Part shown: positions 45,273 through 53,906 of the stretch, piece after piece
How the letters are laid out: each line of letters begins with the position of its first letter
Position numbering within the stretch: position 1 is the stretch's first letter
Notes under the pieces: model-generated
The model's database searches: none
What the model was told of the DNA's origin: nothing
What the model saw: the letters and a program-made list of their open reading frames with translations, nothing else
Made by a program: the position numbers and the translations under genes
NCBI GenBank assembly: GCA_943332615.1
Contig: CALQQB010000012.1
Location: forward strand, 1 to 64,000
Length of the DNA stretch: 64,000 nt
Reading direction: 5' to 3'
DNA from: Phenylobacterium deserti
GTDB taxonomy: Bacteria; Pseudomonadota; Alphaproteobacteria; Caulobacterales; Caulobacteraceae

Positions 45273-46151
45273 ATGTCGCCCGCCCGCCCCCGCCGCAGCG
45301 CCCTCTACATGCCCGCCTCCAATGCCCGCGCCCTCGAGAAGGCGCGCGACCTGCCCTGCGACGTGGTCATCCTGGACCTGGAGGACGCCGTCGCCCCCGA
45401 CGCCAAGGACGAGGCCCGCGTCAACGCCGTGGCCGCCGCCCGCGCCGGCGGGTTCGGACCCCGCGAGCTGGTGATCCGCACCAACGGGCTGGACACGCCC
45501 TGGGGCGAGGCGGACCTTGCCGCCCTTGGGGCGATGGCGATCGAGGCGCGGCCCGACGCGGTGCTGGTTCCCAAGATCTCGGCGCCCGAGGACCTGGCGG
45601 CGGTGCGCGCACGGCTGCCGCGCGGCCTGCCCGTCTGGGCGATGATCGAGACCTGCGCTGCCATCTTCCGCCTGGATGCGCTGGGCGCGGCGTCGGCGGA
45701 CCTGGGCGTCGAGGCATGGGTGATCGGCTCCAATGACCTGGCCAAGGAGATGCGCTGCCAGCTGACCGTCGGGCGCGAGCCACTGATGACGGCCCTGACC
45801 TTGAGCCTGATGGCCGCCCGCGCCCACGGGATCGCCATCCTGGACGGCGTGTTCAACGAAATCGCCGACACGCAAGGGCTGGCGGCCCAATGCGCCCAGG
45901 CCGCGATGCTGGGCTTCGATGGCAAGAGCCTGATCCATCCCAGCCAGATCGGCCCCGCCAACGCCGCCTTTACCCCCGACGCCGCCGCTGTCGTCTGGGC
46001 CCAAACCGTGGTCGCCGCTTTCGAGGCGCCCGAGGCGGCTGGCAGGGGGGTGTTGAAGGTCGAGGGCCGTATGGTGGAGCGGCTGCACCTCGCCGAGGCG
46101 CTTCGACTGATCGGCGTGGCCGACGCTATCCAGGCCCGCGAGGCTGCATGA
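45273..46151 (+). CDS. HpcH/HpaI aldolase / CitE-like lyase
   Basis: A 292-residue TIM-barrel CoA-ester lyase of the citrate lyase beta/malyl-CoA lyase group. It begins with RRSALYMPASNARALEKARDLPCDVVILDLEDAVAPDAK, carrying metal-binding residues, and has MIETCAAIF, GSNDLAKEMRC and the substrate-site phrase GKSLIHPSQIGPANAAFTP. No citrate lyase alpha or gamma subunits are present, so it is likely a stand-alone CitE-like enzyme that cleaves malyl-CoA or citramalyl-CoA type substrates. It overlaps the next gene by four bases (ATGA). mdh lies about 1.2 kb downstream. Confidence 0.9.
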   Translation: MSPARPRRSALYMPASNARALEKARDLPCDVVILDLEDAVAPDAKDEARVNAVAAARAGGFGPRELVIRTNGLDTPWGEADLAALGAMAIEARPDAVLVPKISAPEDLAAVRARLPRGLPVWAMIETCAAIFRLDALGAASADLGVEAWVIGSNDLAKEMRCQLTVGREPLMTALTLSLMAARAHGIAILDGVFNEIADTQGLAAQCAQAAMLGFDGKSLIHPSQIGPANAAFTPDAAAVVWAQTVVAAFEAPEAAGRGVLKVEGRMVERLHLAEALRLIGVADAIQAREAA

Positions 46152-46738
46152 TCGAGGGGCGGCTGGCGATGGCGGGGTTGCTGCTGGCGCTGGCCGCTGC
46201 GGCGTCGGCGCTTGCCCAGCCGCCCGCCGATCCGATCGACAGTCTGTTGCGTCTGGAGGCGCCACCGGTCCCGGCGGCCCTGCCCCCGCCGCCGTTGCCC
46301 CCGCCGCTGTTGCCGGTGATGCCTCCGCCGCGCGGGGTGCAGGCGGGCCCGCTGCCGCTGGAACAGACGGGCAAGACCTCGGACGGCCCGCCCACCCCCG
46401 CCGACATCGCCTACGACGAGCGCCTGCGCGCCTCGATGGCGGCCTCGCAGGAGCTGCGCGGCGCCCTGGACGGCGGCTGGTCGGTGATGGCCGGCGACCG
46501 CGAGCTCTACGTCCTGGAACTGGCGGACCGGAAGGGCGAGGTGGAAGGCGCCTGGCGCGATCCCCGCCGAGCCGGCGTCTCGGGTTTCCTGGATGCGGTC
46601 GAGCGCACCGACGGCCAGATCGTGATGCGCTTCGCTGCCGCAGTCGTGACCCTGCACGGCGCGGCGGGTCGCTGGTCCGGAGACCTGCGCGAGGGCGAAC
46701 GCGTCGAGCGCGTCACGCTCTGGCGGCGAGGTCGTTAG
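46148..46738 (+). CDS. Exported Pro-rich protein of unknown function
   Basis: A 196-residue precursor: signal peptide MIEGRLAMAGLLLALAAAASALAQ, a proline-rich stretch (about 28-75) with repeated PPPL units, and a compact C-terminal domain (GGWSVMAGDRELYVLELADRKGEVEGAWRDPR, then GQIVMRFAAAVVTLHGAAGRWSGDLREGERVERVTLWRR) that looks like a beta fold. The start overlaps the CitE-like stop as ATGA, so they share a transcript. The 3' end overlaps the HIT gene by four bases. No family recognised. Confidence 0.75.
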   Translation: MIEGRLAMAGLLLALAAAASALAQPPADPIDSLLRLEAPPVPAALPPPPLPPPLLPVMPPPRGVQAGPLPLEQTGKTSDGPPTPADIAYDERLRASMAASQELRGALDGGWSVMAGDRELYVLELADRKGEVEGAWRDPRRAGVSGFLDAVERTDGQIVMRFAAAVVTLHGAAGRWSGDLREGERVERVTLWRRGR

Positions 46739-47154
46739 AGTCCGAGGGCCGTCCGGGCGGCCTCCAACACCGTCGCCAGGGCAATTGTCCCAAGCGGCTC
46801 CGCCTCGCCTACGCCCCAGACCGGCCCCGGCCAGGCCGCGTCGTCCACGCGTCGACCCACCACATGCAGGTGCAGCTGCGGCGTGACATTGCCCAGCTGG
46901 CCGACGTTCAACTTCTCCACCGGCCGAGCCAGCGCCGCGCCGATCGCGCGAACGGCGACCCCCGCCAGCACCACCTCCTCCACCAGCGCCGCGCGGTCGT
47001 CGCCGACGAGGTCCTCCAGCTCCACGGCGCCGGCGATCCGCGGGATCAGCACCAGCCAGGCGAACCGCGCGTCGGCCTGCAGACGCACGTGGCACAGCGA
47101 CAGGTCGCCCACCGTGTGGGAGGCCTGGACGAAGGCGGGATGGAGTTCGAACAT
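46735..47154 (-). CDS. HIT-domain nucleotide-binding protein
   Basis: A 139-residue HIT-fold protein. The motif reads PQLHLHVVGRR, so the first His of HxHxHxx is a Gln, as in a branch common in proteobacteria, while the two following histidines are kept. The phrases LSLCHVRLQADARFAWLVLIPR and WPGPVWG are typical of that branch. Such proteins hydrolyse dinucleotide polyphosphates or nucleoside phosphoramidates. It reads away from mdh, with 174 bases between them holding the mdh promoter. Confidence 0.9.
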   Translation of the reverse strand: MFELHPAFVQASHTVGDLSLCHVRLQADARFAWLVLIPRIAGAVELEDLVGDDRAALVEEVVLAGVAVRAIGAALARPVEKLNVGQLGNVTPQLHLHVVGRRVDDAAWPGPVWGVGEAEPLGTIALATVLEAARTALGL

Positions 47155-47328
47155 CGCTGGACCATTCGTTGCCGAAGTCGGTTAAGGCTCTGAGCGGCGA
47201 ATGGTCCATCTTTCAAGTCGAAGTTTGAGCGATTGCCGCCTCGGCGATCGCTCGGGCCGCGCCTGCGGCATTGCAGCGCACGCGTCAACCGGCTACGGAC
47301 CGGCGATCAGCCAACAGGGAGCCGGGTC

Positions 47329-48309
47329 ATGGCCAAGAAGCCCATTCGCGTTGCGGTCACCGGCGCAGCCGGCAATATCGGGTACGCCCTGCTGTTCCGG
47401 ATCGCGTCCGGCCAGATGTTCGGCGCCGACCAGCCGGTGATCCTGCAGCTGCTGGAAATCCCCGTCGAAGGTCCGCAGAAGGCGCTCAAGGGCGTCGCAA
47501 TGGAAATCGACGACTGCGCCTTCCCGCTGGTGGCCGGCATGACCTTGCACGGCGACGCCAACGAAGCCTTTGGCGACGCTAACTGGTGCCTGCTCGTGGG
47601 CTCCAAGCCCCGCGGCCCGGGCATGGAGCGCGCCGACCTGCTGAAGGACAACGGCCGCATCTTCGTGGCCCAGGGCCAGGCGATTGACAGACACGCTGCG
47701 GCGGATGCGCGCGTGGCCGTGGTCGGCAACCCCTGCAACACCAACTGCATGATCGCCGCCAGCCAGGCCAAGCGCCTGTCGCCCGACCGCTTCACCGCCA
47801 TGGTGCGCCTGGACGAGAACCGCGGCCGCGCCCAGCTAGCCCAGAAGGCCGGCGTGCAAGTGACCGACGTCACCGACCTGTTCATCTACGGCAATCACTC
47901 GCCGACGATGTTCGCCGACTACACGCACGCCAAGATCGGCGGCAAGGACGCGGCCACCGTGATCGGCGACCAGGCCTGGCTGGAGAACGACTACCTCCCG
48001 GCGGTCGGCAAGCGTGGCGCGGCGATCATCGACGCCCGCGGCGCCAGTTCGGCCGCCTCGGCGGCCGGGGCCCTGGTGGACCACGTGCGTGACCTGGTGA
48101 CCCCCGGCGCGATCCACTCCGTCGCGATCCCGAGCGGTGGCCGCTACGGCTTCGCCGACGGCGTCTGGGCCGGCATGCCGGTGAAGACCACCGCCGACGG
48201 CTACGAAGTGCTGACGGCCTACGAGATGGACGACTTCGCCAAGTCGAAGATCAAGATCACCAACGACGAACTGGTCGGCGAGCGCGAGACCATCAAGGAC
48301 ATGCTCTAA
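47329..48309 (+). CDS. mdh: Malate dehydrogenase (cytosolic-type)
   Basis: Mdh oxidises malate to oxaloacetate in the TCA cycle. The 326-residue protein is of the dimeric type found also in the plant and animal cytosol: [58 protein letters not shown] with a substrate Arg, and [10 protein letters not shown] with the catalytic His. The other bacterial type, LDH-like with ITNPLDAMV, is the one I associate with Caulobacter. The ATG at 47329 has GGGAG ahead; the longer frame upstream is Arg-rich and dropped. Six bases separate its stop from the convergent LprI-like gene. Confidence 0.96.
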   Translation: MAKKPIRVAVTGAAGNIGYALLFRIASGQMFGADQPVILQLLEIPVEGPQKALKGVAMEIDDCAFPLVAGMTLHGDANEAFGDANWCLLVGSKPRGPGMERADLLKDNGRIFVAQGQAIDRHAAADARVAVVGNPCNTNCMIAASQAKRLSPDRFTAMVRLDENRGRAQLAQKAGVQVTDVTDLFIYGNHSPTMFADYTHAKIGGKDAATVIGDQAWLENDYLPAVGKRGAAIIDARGASSAASAAGALVDHVRDLVTPGAIHSVAIPSGGRYGFADGVWAGMPVKTTADGYEVLTAYEMDDFAKSKIKITNDELVGERETIKDML

Positions 48310-48315
48310 GCGGAC

Positions 48316-49326
48316 CTAGTTTCCGGCCTCGGCTTCCTGGGCCAGACCGCGCAGTTCGGCGATGCGGGCCAGGTAGACGTCGTGCACCGCCCAGGGCGCC
48401 TCGCGCGCGGCGGCCGAGCGGGCGGACAGCCAGCGCTGCTGCTGGGCGTCGGACACCCCCGCCGCGCGGGCTTCGCGGTAGGCGCGGCTCATCTGGCGGT
48501 CGGCGGCTCCCAGCGCGGGGTCGGCGCAGACCAGCGCCGCGCCGGGATCGGACTGTCCGCAGCGCGAGCGGTCGGAGACTTTCATCAGGCCGGAAGGCCG
48601 GGCGGCCGGCGGGGCCCTCCGCAGGGTCTCATGGCGGATCGGGGCCTTGGCCTTCCGGGCCACCACCTTCTCGACCTTGGCCCTGTCGGCGCGGTGTGAC
48701 GCCTCGGCCTTCGGCGGATGATCCTTGCGCCTGTGGGCCTTGCCGCGTGGCGCGTACTTCAGCTTTTCCAGGCGCGGCGAAGTGACGGCCTTGTCCCCGT
48801 GCGGGGTGAAGCGGACCAGCACCCGGGTCAGCTTGGCCAGTTCGACTTGCGGCTTGACCCGATGCCGTCCTTCGGCGTGTTCGACCGCTGCCTGTCTTTT
48901 CGGTTTCAGCTTTGAACCGGCCTCGAGCCTGGCAAGCTGGATGTCTGATTTCCCGTGGTGAACCTTCGGGACGACGAGGTCCGTCTCACGCGGCTTCGTT
49001 TTGGCGGCAGGAAAGGCCTTGCGCGCAGGCCTGGCGTCCAGGCGCGCGACCTGCACAGGTTTGGCGGCCGGGGCTCTGATGATGGGCGCGGGCGTCTCGC
49101 GGCGGGGCGGCGCGGTCTCTTCCACAGGCCTTGGCGCGGGGGCGAACACCCGCATCAGTCCTTCGACCGCGCGGACAGGCGCCTGATGGTCCGGCCCGTC
49201 GTCCGCCATCCGCGGCCGGAGACCCGGATCGTCGGGCAGAACCTGAATCGGCGCGCCGATCGGGGCCGGGGTATCGTCGACGACGATCTGGATCTGACGT
49301 CTTGGGGCGGGCGCGGCGGCCTGCAT
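48316..49326 (-). CDS. Protein with C-terminal LprI/DUF1311-like domain and long basic linker
   Basis: A 336-residue protein in two parts. The last 75 residues (CADPALGAADRQMSRAYREARAAGVSDAQQQRWLSARSAAAR) match the LprI/DUF1311 type, a small exported domain known from a lysozyme inhibitor-like family, with Cys just before. The first 250 residues are low-complexity, rich in Lys, Arg, His, Pro and Ala and presumably disordered; no signal peptide is seen. The annotated start at 49324-49326 overlaps the divergent acetyltransferase remnant by two bases, so the 5' end may be a product of rearrangement and the true start could be further in. Confidence 0.6.
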   Translation of the reverse strand: MQAAAPAPRRQIQIVVDDTPAPIGAPIQVLPDDPGLRPRMADDGPDHQAPVRAVEGLMRVFAPAPRPVEETAPPRRETPAPIIRAPAAKPVQVARLDARPARKAFPAAKTKPRETDLVVPKVHHGKSDIQLARLEAGSKLKPKRQAAVEHAEGRHRVKPQVELAKLTRVLVRFTPHGDKAVTSPRLEKLKYAPRGKAHRRKDHPPKAEASHRADRAKVEKVVARKAKAPIRHETLRRAPPAARPSGLMKVSDRSRCGQSDPGAALVCADPALGAADRQMSRAYREARAAGVSDAQQQRWLSARSAAAREAPWAVHDVYLARIAELRGLAQEAEAGN

Positions 49327-49528
49327 GGATTATGTCTTCGACGTCCTGGGCTGGACCAAGGTCATTCACTGCATCGACCCGACGAATGTGGGGTCCCAGT
49401 CCGTTGCACGGCGGCTGGGCTCGACCAACCTGGGACCCACGGCCATGCCGCCGCCTCTGCACGAGATGCCGGTGGAGGCCTGGGGCCAGACCCGCGCCGA
49501 ATGGAAGGCGCGCCGATCCGCCGCTTGA
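49325..49528 (+). pseudogene. Truncated GNAT acetyltransferase (3' fragment)
   Basis: The 67 codons encode the C-terminal third of a RimJ-type GNAT acetyltransferase: FDVLGWTKVIHCIDPTNVGSQSVARRLGSTNLGPT and the tail PVEAWGQTRAEWKARR. In complete relatives this follows a 100-residue N-terminal part with the acetyl-CoA loop. Here the frame is closed by TGA at 49295, and the expected N-terminal part is missing; the sequence upstream is the 5' end of the LprI-like gene. The fragment should be inactive. It marks a deletion or recombination breakpoint near 49310. Confidence 0.7.
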
Positions 49529-49583
49529 TCACGCCCTTTCCGGGCACTAGGCGTTTGGGAGCAGAGCGGCGCGGGAGGCCAAT

Positions 49584-50081
49584 TTGGCGCAACAAAGACT
49601 GAAACTTCGGGTAAACGGCAAATCACGCGCCGTGAGCGTCGAGGCCGACACGCCCCTGCTCTATGCGCTGCGCGAGCTCTCTGACCTCAACGCCCCGCAT
49701 TTCGGCTGCGGCCTGGCCCAGTGCGGCGCCTGCACGGTGCATCTGGACGGTCAGCCAGTCCGCTCCTGCGCCATCCCCGCCACCGCCGCGACGGGCGAGA
49801 TCGTCACCCTGGCGGGCCTGGGAACCGCCGAGAAGCCGCACCCGGTTCAGCAGGCCTGGATCGACGAGGAAGTTCCCCAGTGCGGCTATTGCGTGAGTGG
49901 CTGGATCATGACGGCGGCGGCGTTTCTCAAGACCAACAAGAACCCAACCGACGCGCAGATCCGCGAGGCCCTGGCCGGCCTGAAATGCCGCTGCGGCACG
50001 CACACCGCCATCCTTCGGGCGGTGAAGCGCGCCGCCCAGGTCATGGCAAAGGGGGCCATGGCAAAAGGGGTGGCGGCATGA
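49584..50081 (+). CDS. [2Fe-2S] subunit of a molybdenum hydroxylase (IorA-like)
   Basis: The 165-residue electron-transfer subunit carries two [2Fe-2S] clusters. The N-terminal plant-ferredoxin motif is GCGLAQCGACTVHLDG with a following Cys in SCAIP; the C-terminal cluster uses CGYC and CRCG. The start is a TTG at 49584 with GGGAGG five bases ahead, which decides the start. It overlaps the large subunit by ATGA. Isoquinoline 1-oxidoreductase and aldehyde dehydrogenase relatives share this two-subunit layout without a FAD subunit. Confidence 0.93.
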   Translation: MAQQRLKLRVNGKSRAVSVEADTPLLYALRELSDLNAPHFGCGLAQCGACTVHLDGQPVRSCAIPATAATGEIVTLAGLGTAEKPHPVQQAWIDEEVPQCGYCVSGWIMTAAAFLKTNKNPTDAQIREALAGLKCRCGTHTAILRAVKRAAQVMAKGAMAKGVAA

Positions 50082-52330
50082 ACGCGCCCCTTTCGCGCCG
50101 CGCCCTGCTGCAGGCCGCCGGCGCCCTGATCGTCACCGTCCCGCTGTCCGGCGCCGTCGTCGCCGCGCCGGTGGCGGTAAAGCCCGGTCCCGCCGACCTC
50201 GACGCCTGGATCGCCGTGGGCCGCGACGGCCGCGTCACGGCCTTCGTCGGCAAGTTCGACATGGGCATGGGCCTGGACGTGGCCATCGCCCAGATGGTCG
50301 GCGAGGAACTGGACATGTCCGCCGACAAAGTCGAGCTGGTGATGGGCGACACCTTCCGAACCGTCGACCAGGGCGGTGTAAGCGGCAGCCGGGGGCTCGC
50401 CAATGGCGGGGTGGCCCTGCGCGCCGCCGCGGCCGAGGCGCGGCGTCTGCTGGGCGAGGCCGCTTCGAAGCACCTCGGGGCTCCGGCCGGTTCGCTGGAG
50501 GCCTGGGACGGCGCGATCTGGGTGGCCGGCCAGCCGAAGCGCCGGGTGACCTATGCGGCCCTGGTGGGCGGCAAGGGTTTCGGGGCGCCGATCAAATGGA
50601 ACGGCCAGTTCGGCAACGCCCTGGCGATCACCGGCGAGGCCAAGCCCAAGGCGGCGGCCAAATACCGGGTGGTGGGCAAGCCCATGCCGCGCCGCGACGT
50701 GGCGGCGAAGGTGTTGGGGACCGCGGAATATGTCAGCGACCTGCGGGTCGCGGGCATGCTGCACGCCCGCGTGATCCTGCCGCCGGCGGCGGGCGCGGTT
50801 CCGGTCTCGGTCGACGAGGCCAGTCTCAGCGGAATCCAGGGGGCGCAGGTCGTCCGCCAGAAGGACTTCCTCGCCGTGCTGGCGCCCGTCGAATGGGATG
50901 CGGTGCGCGCGTCCCGCGCGCTGAAAGTGAGCTGGTCCAAGCCGCCGCCGGCCTTCCCCGATCAGGCCGGGCTCTACGACCACATCCGAAAATCGCCGTC
51001 GGTCCAGACCAGCGTGGGGCCAAAGATCGGCGATCCGGACGCGGTCTTTGCAAGCGGCGCACGGGTCATCGAGGCCGAATACGAATGGCCGTTCCAAAGT
51101 CACGCCTCGCTGGGCCCCGCCTGCGCGGTGGCCGATGTGCGGCCTGACAGCGCCACGGTCTGGACCGCCAGCCAGAAGGGCCACGCCCAGGCGCTTGGCT
51201 GCGCCAAGCTCCTTGGCCGCCCGCCAGGATCGGTTCGGGTAATCACCATGATCGGCCCGGGCGCCTATGGCCGCAACGACGCCGGCGACGCCGCCATGGC
51301 GGCGACGATGCTGTCCGCCAAGGTCGGCAAGCCGGTCCGGGTGCAGGGGATGCGCCACGAAGGCACCGGATGGGATCCGAAAGGACCGGCCTCGGTCCAC
51401 CGCGCCCGCGCCGCCGTCGACGAGAAGGGCGCGATCCTGGCCTATGATTTCCACACGCGCGGCTTCTCCCGCGCCGAGATCAACTTCACGGAGAATGACC
51501 CGAAGGAGACCCTGGCCGGACAGTTCGCAGGCTATGACAACAAGCCAGGCCATAACCTTGGCCTGCCGGAGGACAGCTACGACATCCCCGCGCGCCGGTT
51601 GGCCTGGACGTCGGTCGCCCCCTTCCTGGACCGGGCGAACCCGCTGCGCGCCTCCCACCTGCGCGATCCCATGGGTCCGCAGATGCACTTCGCCAGCGAG
51701 AGCTTCTTCGACGAAGTGGCGCTGGCCACCGGACAGGATCCGGTCGCCATGCGGTTGCGGCACATGACCAGCGCGCGCGACATCGCCGTCCTGAGGGGCG
51801 CGGCGGAGAAGGCGGGCTGGGTTTCCGGACCTCCGGGCGCGCGGCGCGAGAAGCGCGGTGATGTCCTGGTCGGCCGCGGCGTCGCCTGCGGACGGGGCCA
51901 CGGTACGCTGATCGCCATCGTCGCCGAGGTCGAAGTCACCCCGGCCACCGGCCGAGTCTGGGCCCGGCGGGTCGTGGTCGCCCATGACTGCGGCCTGGTG
52001 GTGAACCCAAAAGGCCTGCGGACGGTGATCGAAGGCAATGTCGTCCACGGCCTGAGCCGCGCCCTCTTCGAGGAAGTGGCCTTCGACCGGAGCGCCGTCA
52101 CCTCGGTGGACTGGGCGACCTATCCGATCATCGACATCGCAGATACGCCGGAGACCATCGACATCGTGCTGCTGAATCAGCCCGACATCGACCCGACGGG
52201 CGCCGGAGAGCCCACAACCCGCTTCGTGGCCGCCGCCGTCGCCAACGCGGTCTTCGACGCCACGGGCGTCCGCTTCCGCCGCGCGCCGCTGACGCCCGAG
52301 CGGATAAAGGCCGGTCTGCGGAAGGTCTAG
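50078..52330 (+). CDS. Molybdopterin-binding subunit of an IorB-like aldehyde/isoquinoline oxidoreductase
   Basis: A 750-residue xanthine-oxidase-type catalytic subunit. It begins with a twin-arginine signal (NAPLSRRALLQAAGALIVTVPL), so the folded enzyme with its cofactor should be exported to the periplasm together with the FeS subunit. Visible landmarks are KFDMGMGLDVAIAQMVGEELDM, HASLGPACAVADV, RNDAGDAAMAA, and the catalytic Glu in GAGEPTTRFVAAAVANAV. An electron acceptor such as cytochrome c is expected but not encoded nearby. The substrate is unknown. It ends four bases inside the convergent LytTR gene. Confidence 0.92.
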   Translation: MNAPLSRRALLQAAGALIVTVPLSGAVVAAPVAVKPGPADLDAWIAVGRDGRVTAFVGKFDMGMGLDVAIAQMVGEELDMSADKVELVMGDTFRTVDQGGVSGSRGLANGGVALRAAAAEARRLLGEAASKHLGAPAGSLEAWDGAIWVAGQPKRRVTYAALVGGKGFGAPIKWNGQFGNALAITGEAKPKAAAKYRVVGKPMPRRDVAAKVLGTAEYVSDLRVAGMLHARVILPPAAGAVPVSVDEASLSGIQGAQVVRQKDFLAVLAPVEWDAVRASRALKVSWSKPPPAFPDQAGLYDHIRKSPSVQTSVGPKIGDPDAVFASGARVIEAEYEWPFQSHASLGPACAVADVRPDSATVWTASQKGHAQALGCAKLLGRPPGSVRVITMIGPGAYGRNDAGDAAMAATMLSAKVGKPVRVQGMRHEGTGWDPKGPASVHRARAAVDEKGAILAYDFHTRGFSRAEINFTENDPKETLAGQFAGYDNKPGHNLGLPEDSYDIPARRLAWTSVAPFLDRANPLRASHLRDPMGPQMHFASESFFDEVALATGQDPVAMRLRHMTSARDIAVLRGAAEKAGWVSGPPGARREKRGDVLVGRGVACGRGHGTLIAIVAEVEVTPATGRVWARRVVVAHDCGLVVNPKGLRTVIEGNVVHGLSRALFEEVAFDRSAVTSVDWATYPIIDIADTPETIDIVLLNQPDIDPTGAGEPTTRFVAAAVANAVFDATGVRFRRAPLTPERIKAGLRKV

Positions 52331-53091
52331 ATCCAGCCCCGCTCGCGCAGCAGGCCAGCATAGGTCCGGCTGACCGGGACTTCGGCGCCGTCCTTCAGGG
52401 TCAGCGTCGCGCGCCCGTCGCCGCGCTTTGCGTCGGTGATGGCGTCGCGGGCGACCCACCAGGAGCGGTGGACCTGCAGGCCCTCGATGCCCTGCAGTTC
52501 GGCGACCGCGTCGGCCAGGCGCAGCAGGATCAAGTCCTGGCCCTTTGACGTGTGCAGTCGCAGGTAGTGGTCCTCGGCCTCCACAGCCCAGACCTCGGCG
52601 CCACGCAGTTTCAGCGGCAGGCGCTCCAGGAACTTCGGAGGTTCGGGGGAGGCGCTGGTCACCGCGGCGCGGCGGTTCTCGATCAGCATGTTGATGGCGG
52701 TGAGCGCCACCGAGACCAGCAGGACGTAGCCGAACAGGATGGGGATTCCAGCCACCGGAATGTTGGAGCCGAGCACGGCGCGGTTCGTCGCCCAGACCAC
52801 GAGCGTGAAGGGCACCGACATCACCAGTGAGGCGAGCACCGCGTCGAACCAGGGATTGCCCGTTCGCCATCGCCCGACGCGGAAAAAGGCGCTGGAAACG
52901 AAGGCCCCCCAGACGTAGCCGACCGCCATCACCAGCATCCAGTAGCCGAGCCGCCGGAGGAGCGGCGTGTCGCCGGTGCCGAAGGCGCTCGAGAAGGTCA
53001 GGAAAAGCCCCGCGAACTGGGCCACCAGGAAGCCGCGCACCCAGCCGCCGAGGTCATCATGGGGCATCAGCCGTAGCAGCAAGGCCTTCAT
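52327..53091 (-). CDS. Membrane-bound LytTR-family transcription regulator
   Basis: A 254-residue regulator with an integral membrane N-terminal half of about four segments (FLVAQFAGLFLTFSSAF, YWMLVMAVGYVWGAFVSSAF, VLASLVMSVPFTLVVWA, IPILFGYVLLVSVALTAINMLI) and a C-terminal LytTR DNA-binding domain (EVWAVEAEDHYLRLHTSKGQDLILLRLADAVAELQGIEGLQVHRSWWVARDAI). It therefore binds DNA while anchored in the inner membrane and may sense a membrane signal directly. It is divergent from the DUF2306 gene over 160 bases and probably controls it. Confidence 0.92.
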   Translation of the reverse strand: MKALLLRLMPHDDLGGWVRGFLVAQFAGLFLTFSSAFGTGDTPLLRRLGYWMLVMAVGYVWGAFVSSAFFRVGRWRTGNPWFDAVLASLVMSVPFTLVVWATNRAVLGSNIPVAGIPILFGYVLLVSVALTAINMLIENRRAAVTSASPEPPKFLERLPLKLRGAEVWAVEAEDHYLRLHTSKGQDLILLRLADAVAELQGIEGLQVHRSWWVARDAITDAKRGDGRATLTLKDGAEVPVSRTYAGLLRERGWI

Positions 53092-53251
53092 CGGCCCGCC
53101 ATTCGCGAAGCGTGAGCGGCCGCCGGCGGCGTTCCGCGAAGCCCGACCGTCACCCGACGTATCCCCGCTCGCACACCGTTCTCAACGCCGCCATGTCCCG
53201 GTCCGAAGGCCGCCGGCCCCGCCGCCGCCTCATGAACCTGGGAGATAGAGG

Positions 53252-53815
53252 ATGTCTACTGTTTCGCAAATGCTCGCCGGCAACGTCAAAGTGGGCCGGC
53301 CGATGACAGCTGGCGCCCGCTTCGCCCTTGGCATGGGCGCGGTGATGCTGATCGTGGCGGCATCCCTGCGCGGGGCCTGGGCGTCTATCGCGAAAATGGC
53401 CGCCGCGGCGCGGCTGCACGCCCCGGACATGGCGCTGTATGCGGCCCAGTCCCCGGCGATCAAAATTCATCTGGCGACGGCGCTGGTCGCCCTCGTGCTT
53501 GGCGCGGCGTTGATGGTCTTGCGCAAGGGCCGGACGTTTCACCGGGTGGCCGGCTGGGTCTGGGTGAGCCTGGTCGCGGTCACCGCCGGCTCGACGCTGT
53601 TCATCACCAGCCTCAACCACGGCAAGTGGTCGCCACTGCACCTGATCACCGGCTGGACGCTGCTGATCCTGCCGCTGGCGGTGATATGGGCCAAGCGCCA
53701 CAATGTCGCGCGCCACCGCGGCACGATGATGGGCCTGTTCTACGGCGGCTTCGCCATCAACGTCTTCATCGCCTTGATCCCTGGCCGGCTGCTCTGGGAG
53801 ATGCTGTTCGCCTGA
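53252..53815 (+). CDS. DUF2306 membrane protein
   Basis: A 187-residue protein with about four hydrophobic segments (FALGMGAVMLIVAASLRG, KIHLATALVALVLGAALMVL, VAGWVWVSLVAVTAGSTLFI, LHLITGWTLLILPLAVIWA) and a basic loop RHNVARHRGTMMGLFYGGFAINVFIAL, the DUF2306 signature, rich in His. Its function is unknown; such proteins may bind heme or transport electrons, but that is conjecture. It follows a divergent LytTR membrane regulator, a neighbourhood that recurs for this family. Confidence 0.88.
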   Translation: MSTVSQMLAGNVKVGRPMTAGARFALGMGAVMLIVAASLRGAWASIAKMAAAARLHAPDMALYAAQSPAIKIHLATALVALVLGAALMVLRKGRTFHRVAGWVWVSLVAVTAGSTLFITSLNHGKWSPLHLITGWTLLILPLAVIWAKRHNVARHRGTMMGLFYGGFAINVFIALIPGRLLWEMLFA

Positions 53816-53906
53816 GCGAGCGGATCGGCGGCCGACGGTCCAGCTTCGGCCATGATCGGAGCGCAATTGACCGGCCCTCCTCTCAAGCCAGCCAGCCGGA
53901 CGGGCG

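Noticed and set aside
49886-52870. 994-codon antisense frame over the molybdenum hydroxylase and LytTR genes
   Set aside because: It runs through two well-supported genes, is His/Arg/Gly-rich and resembles no family.
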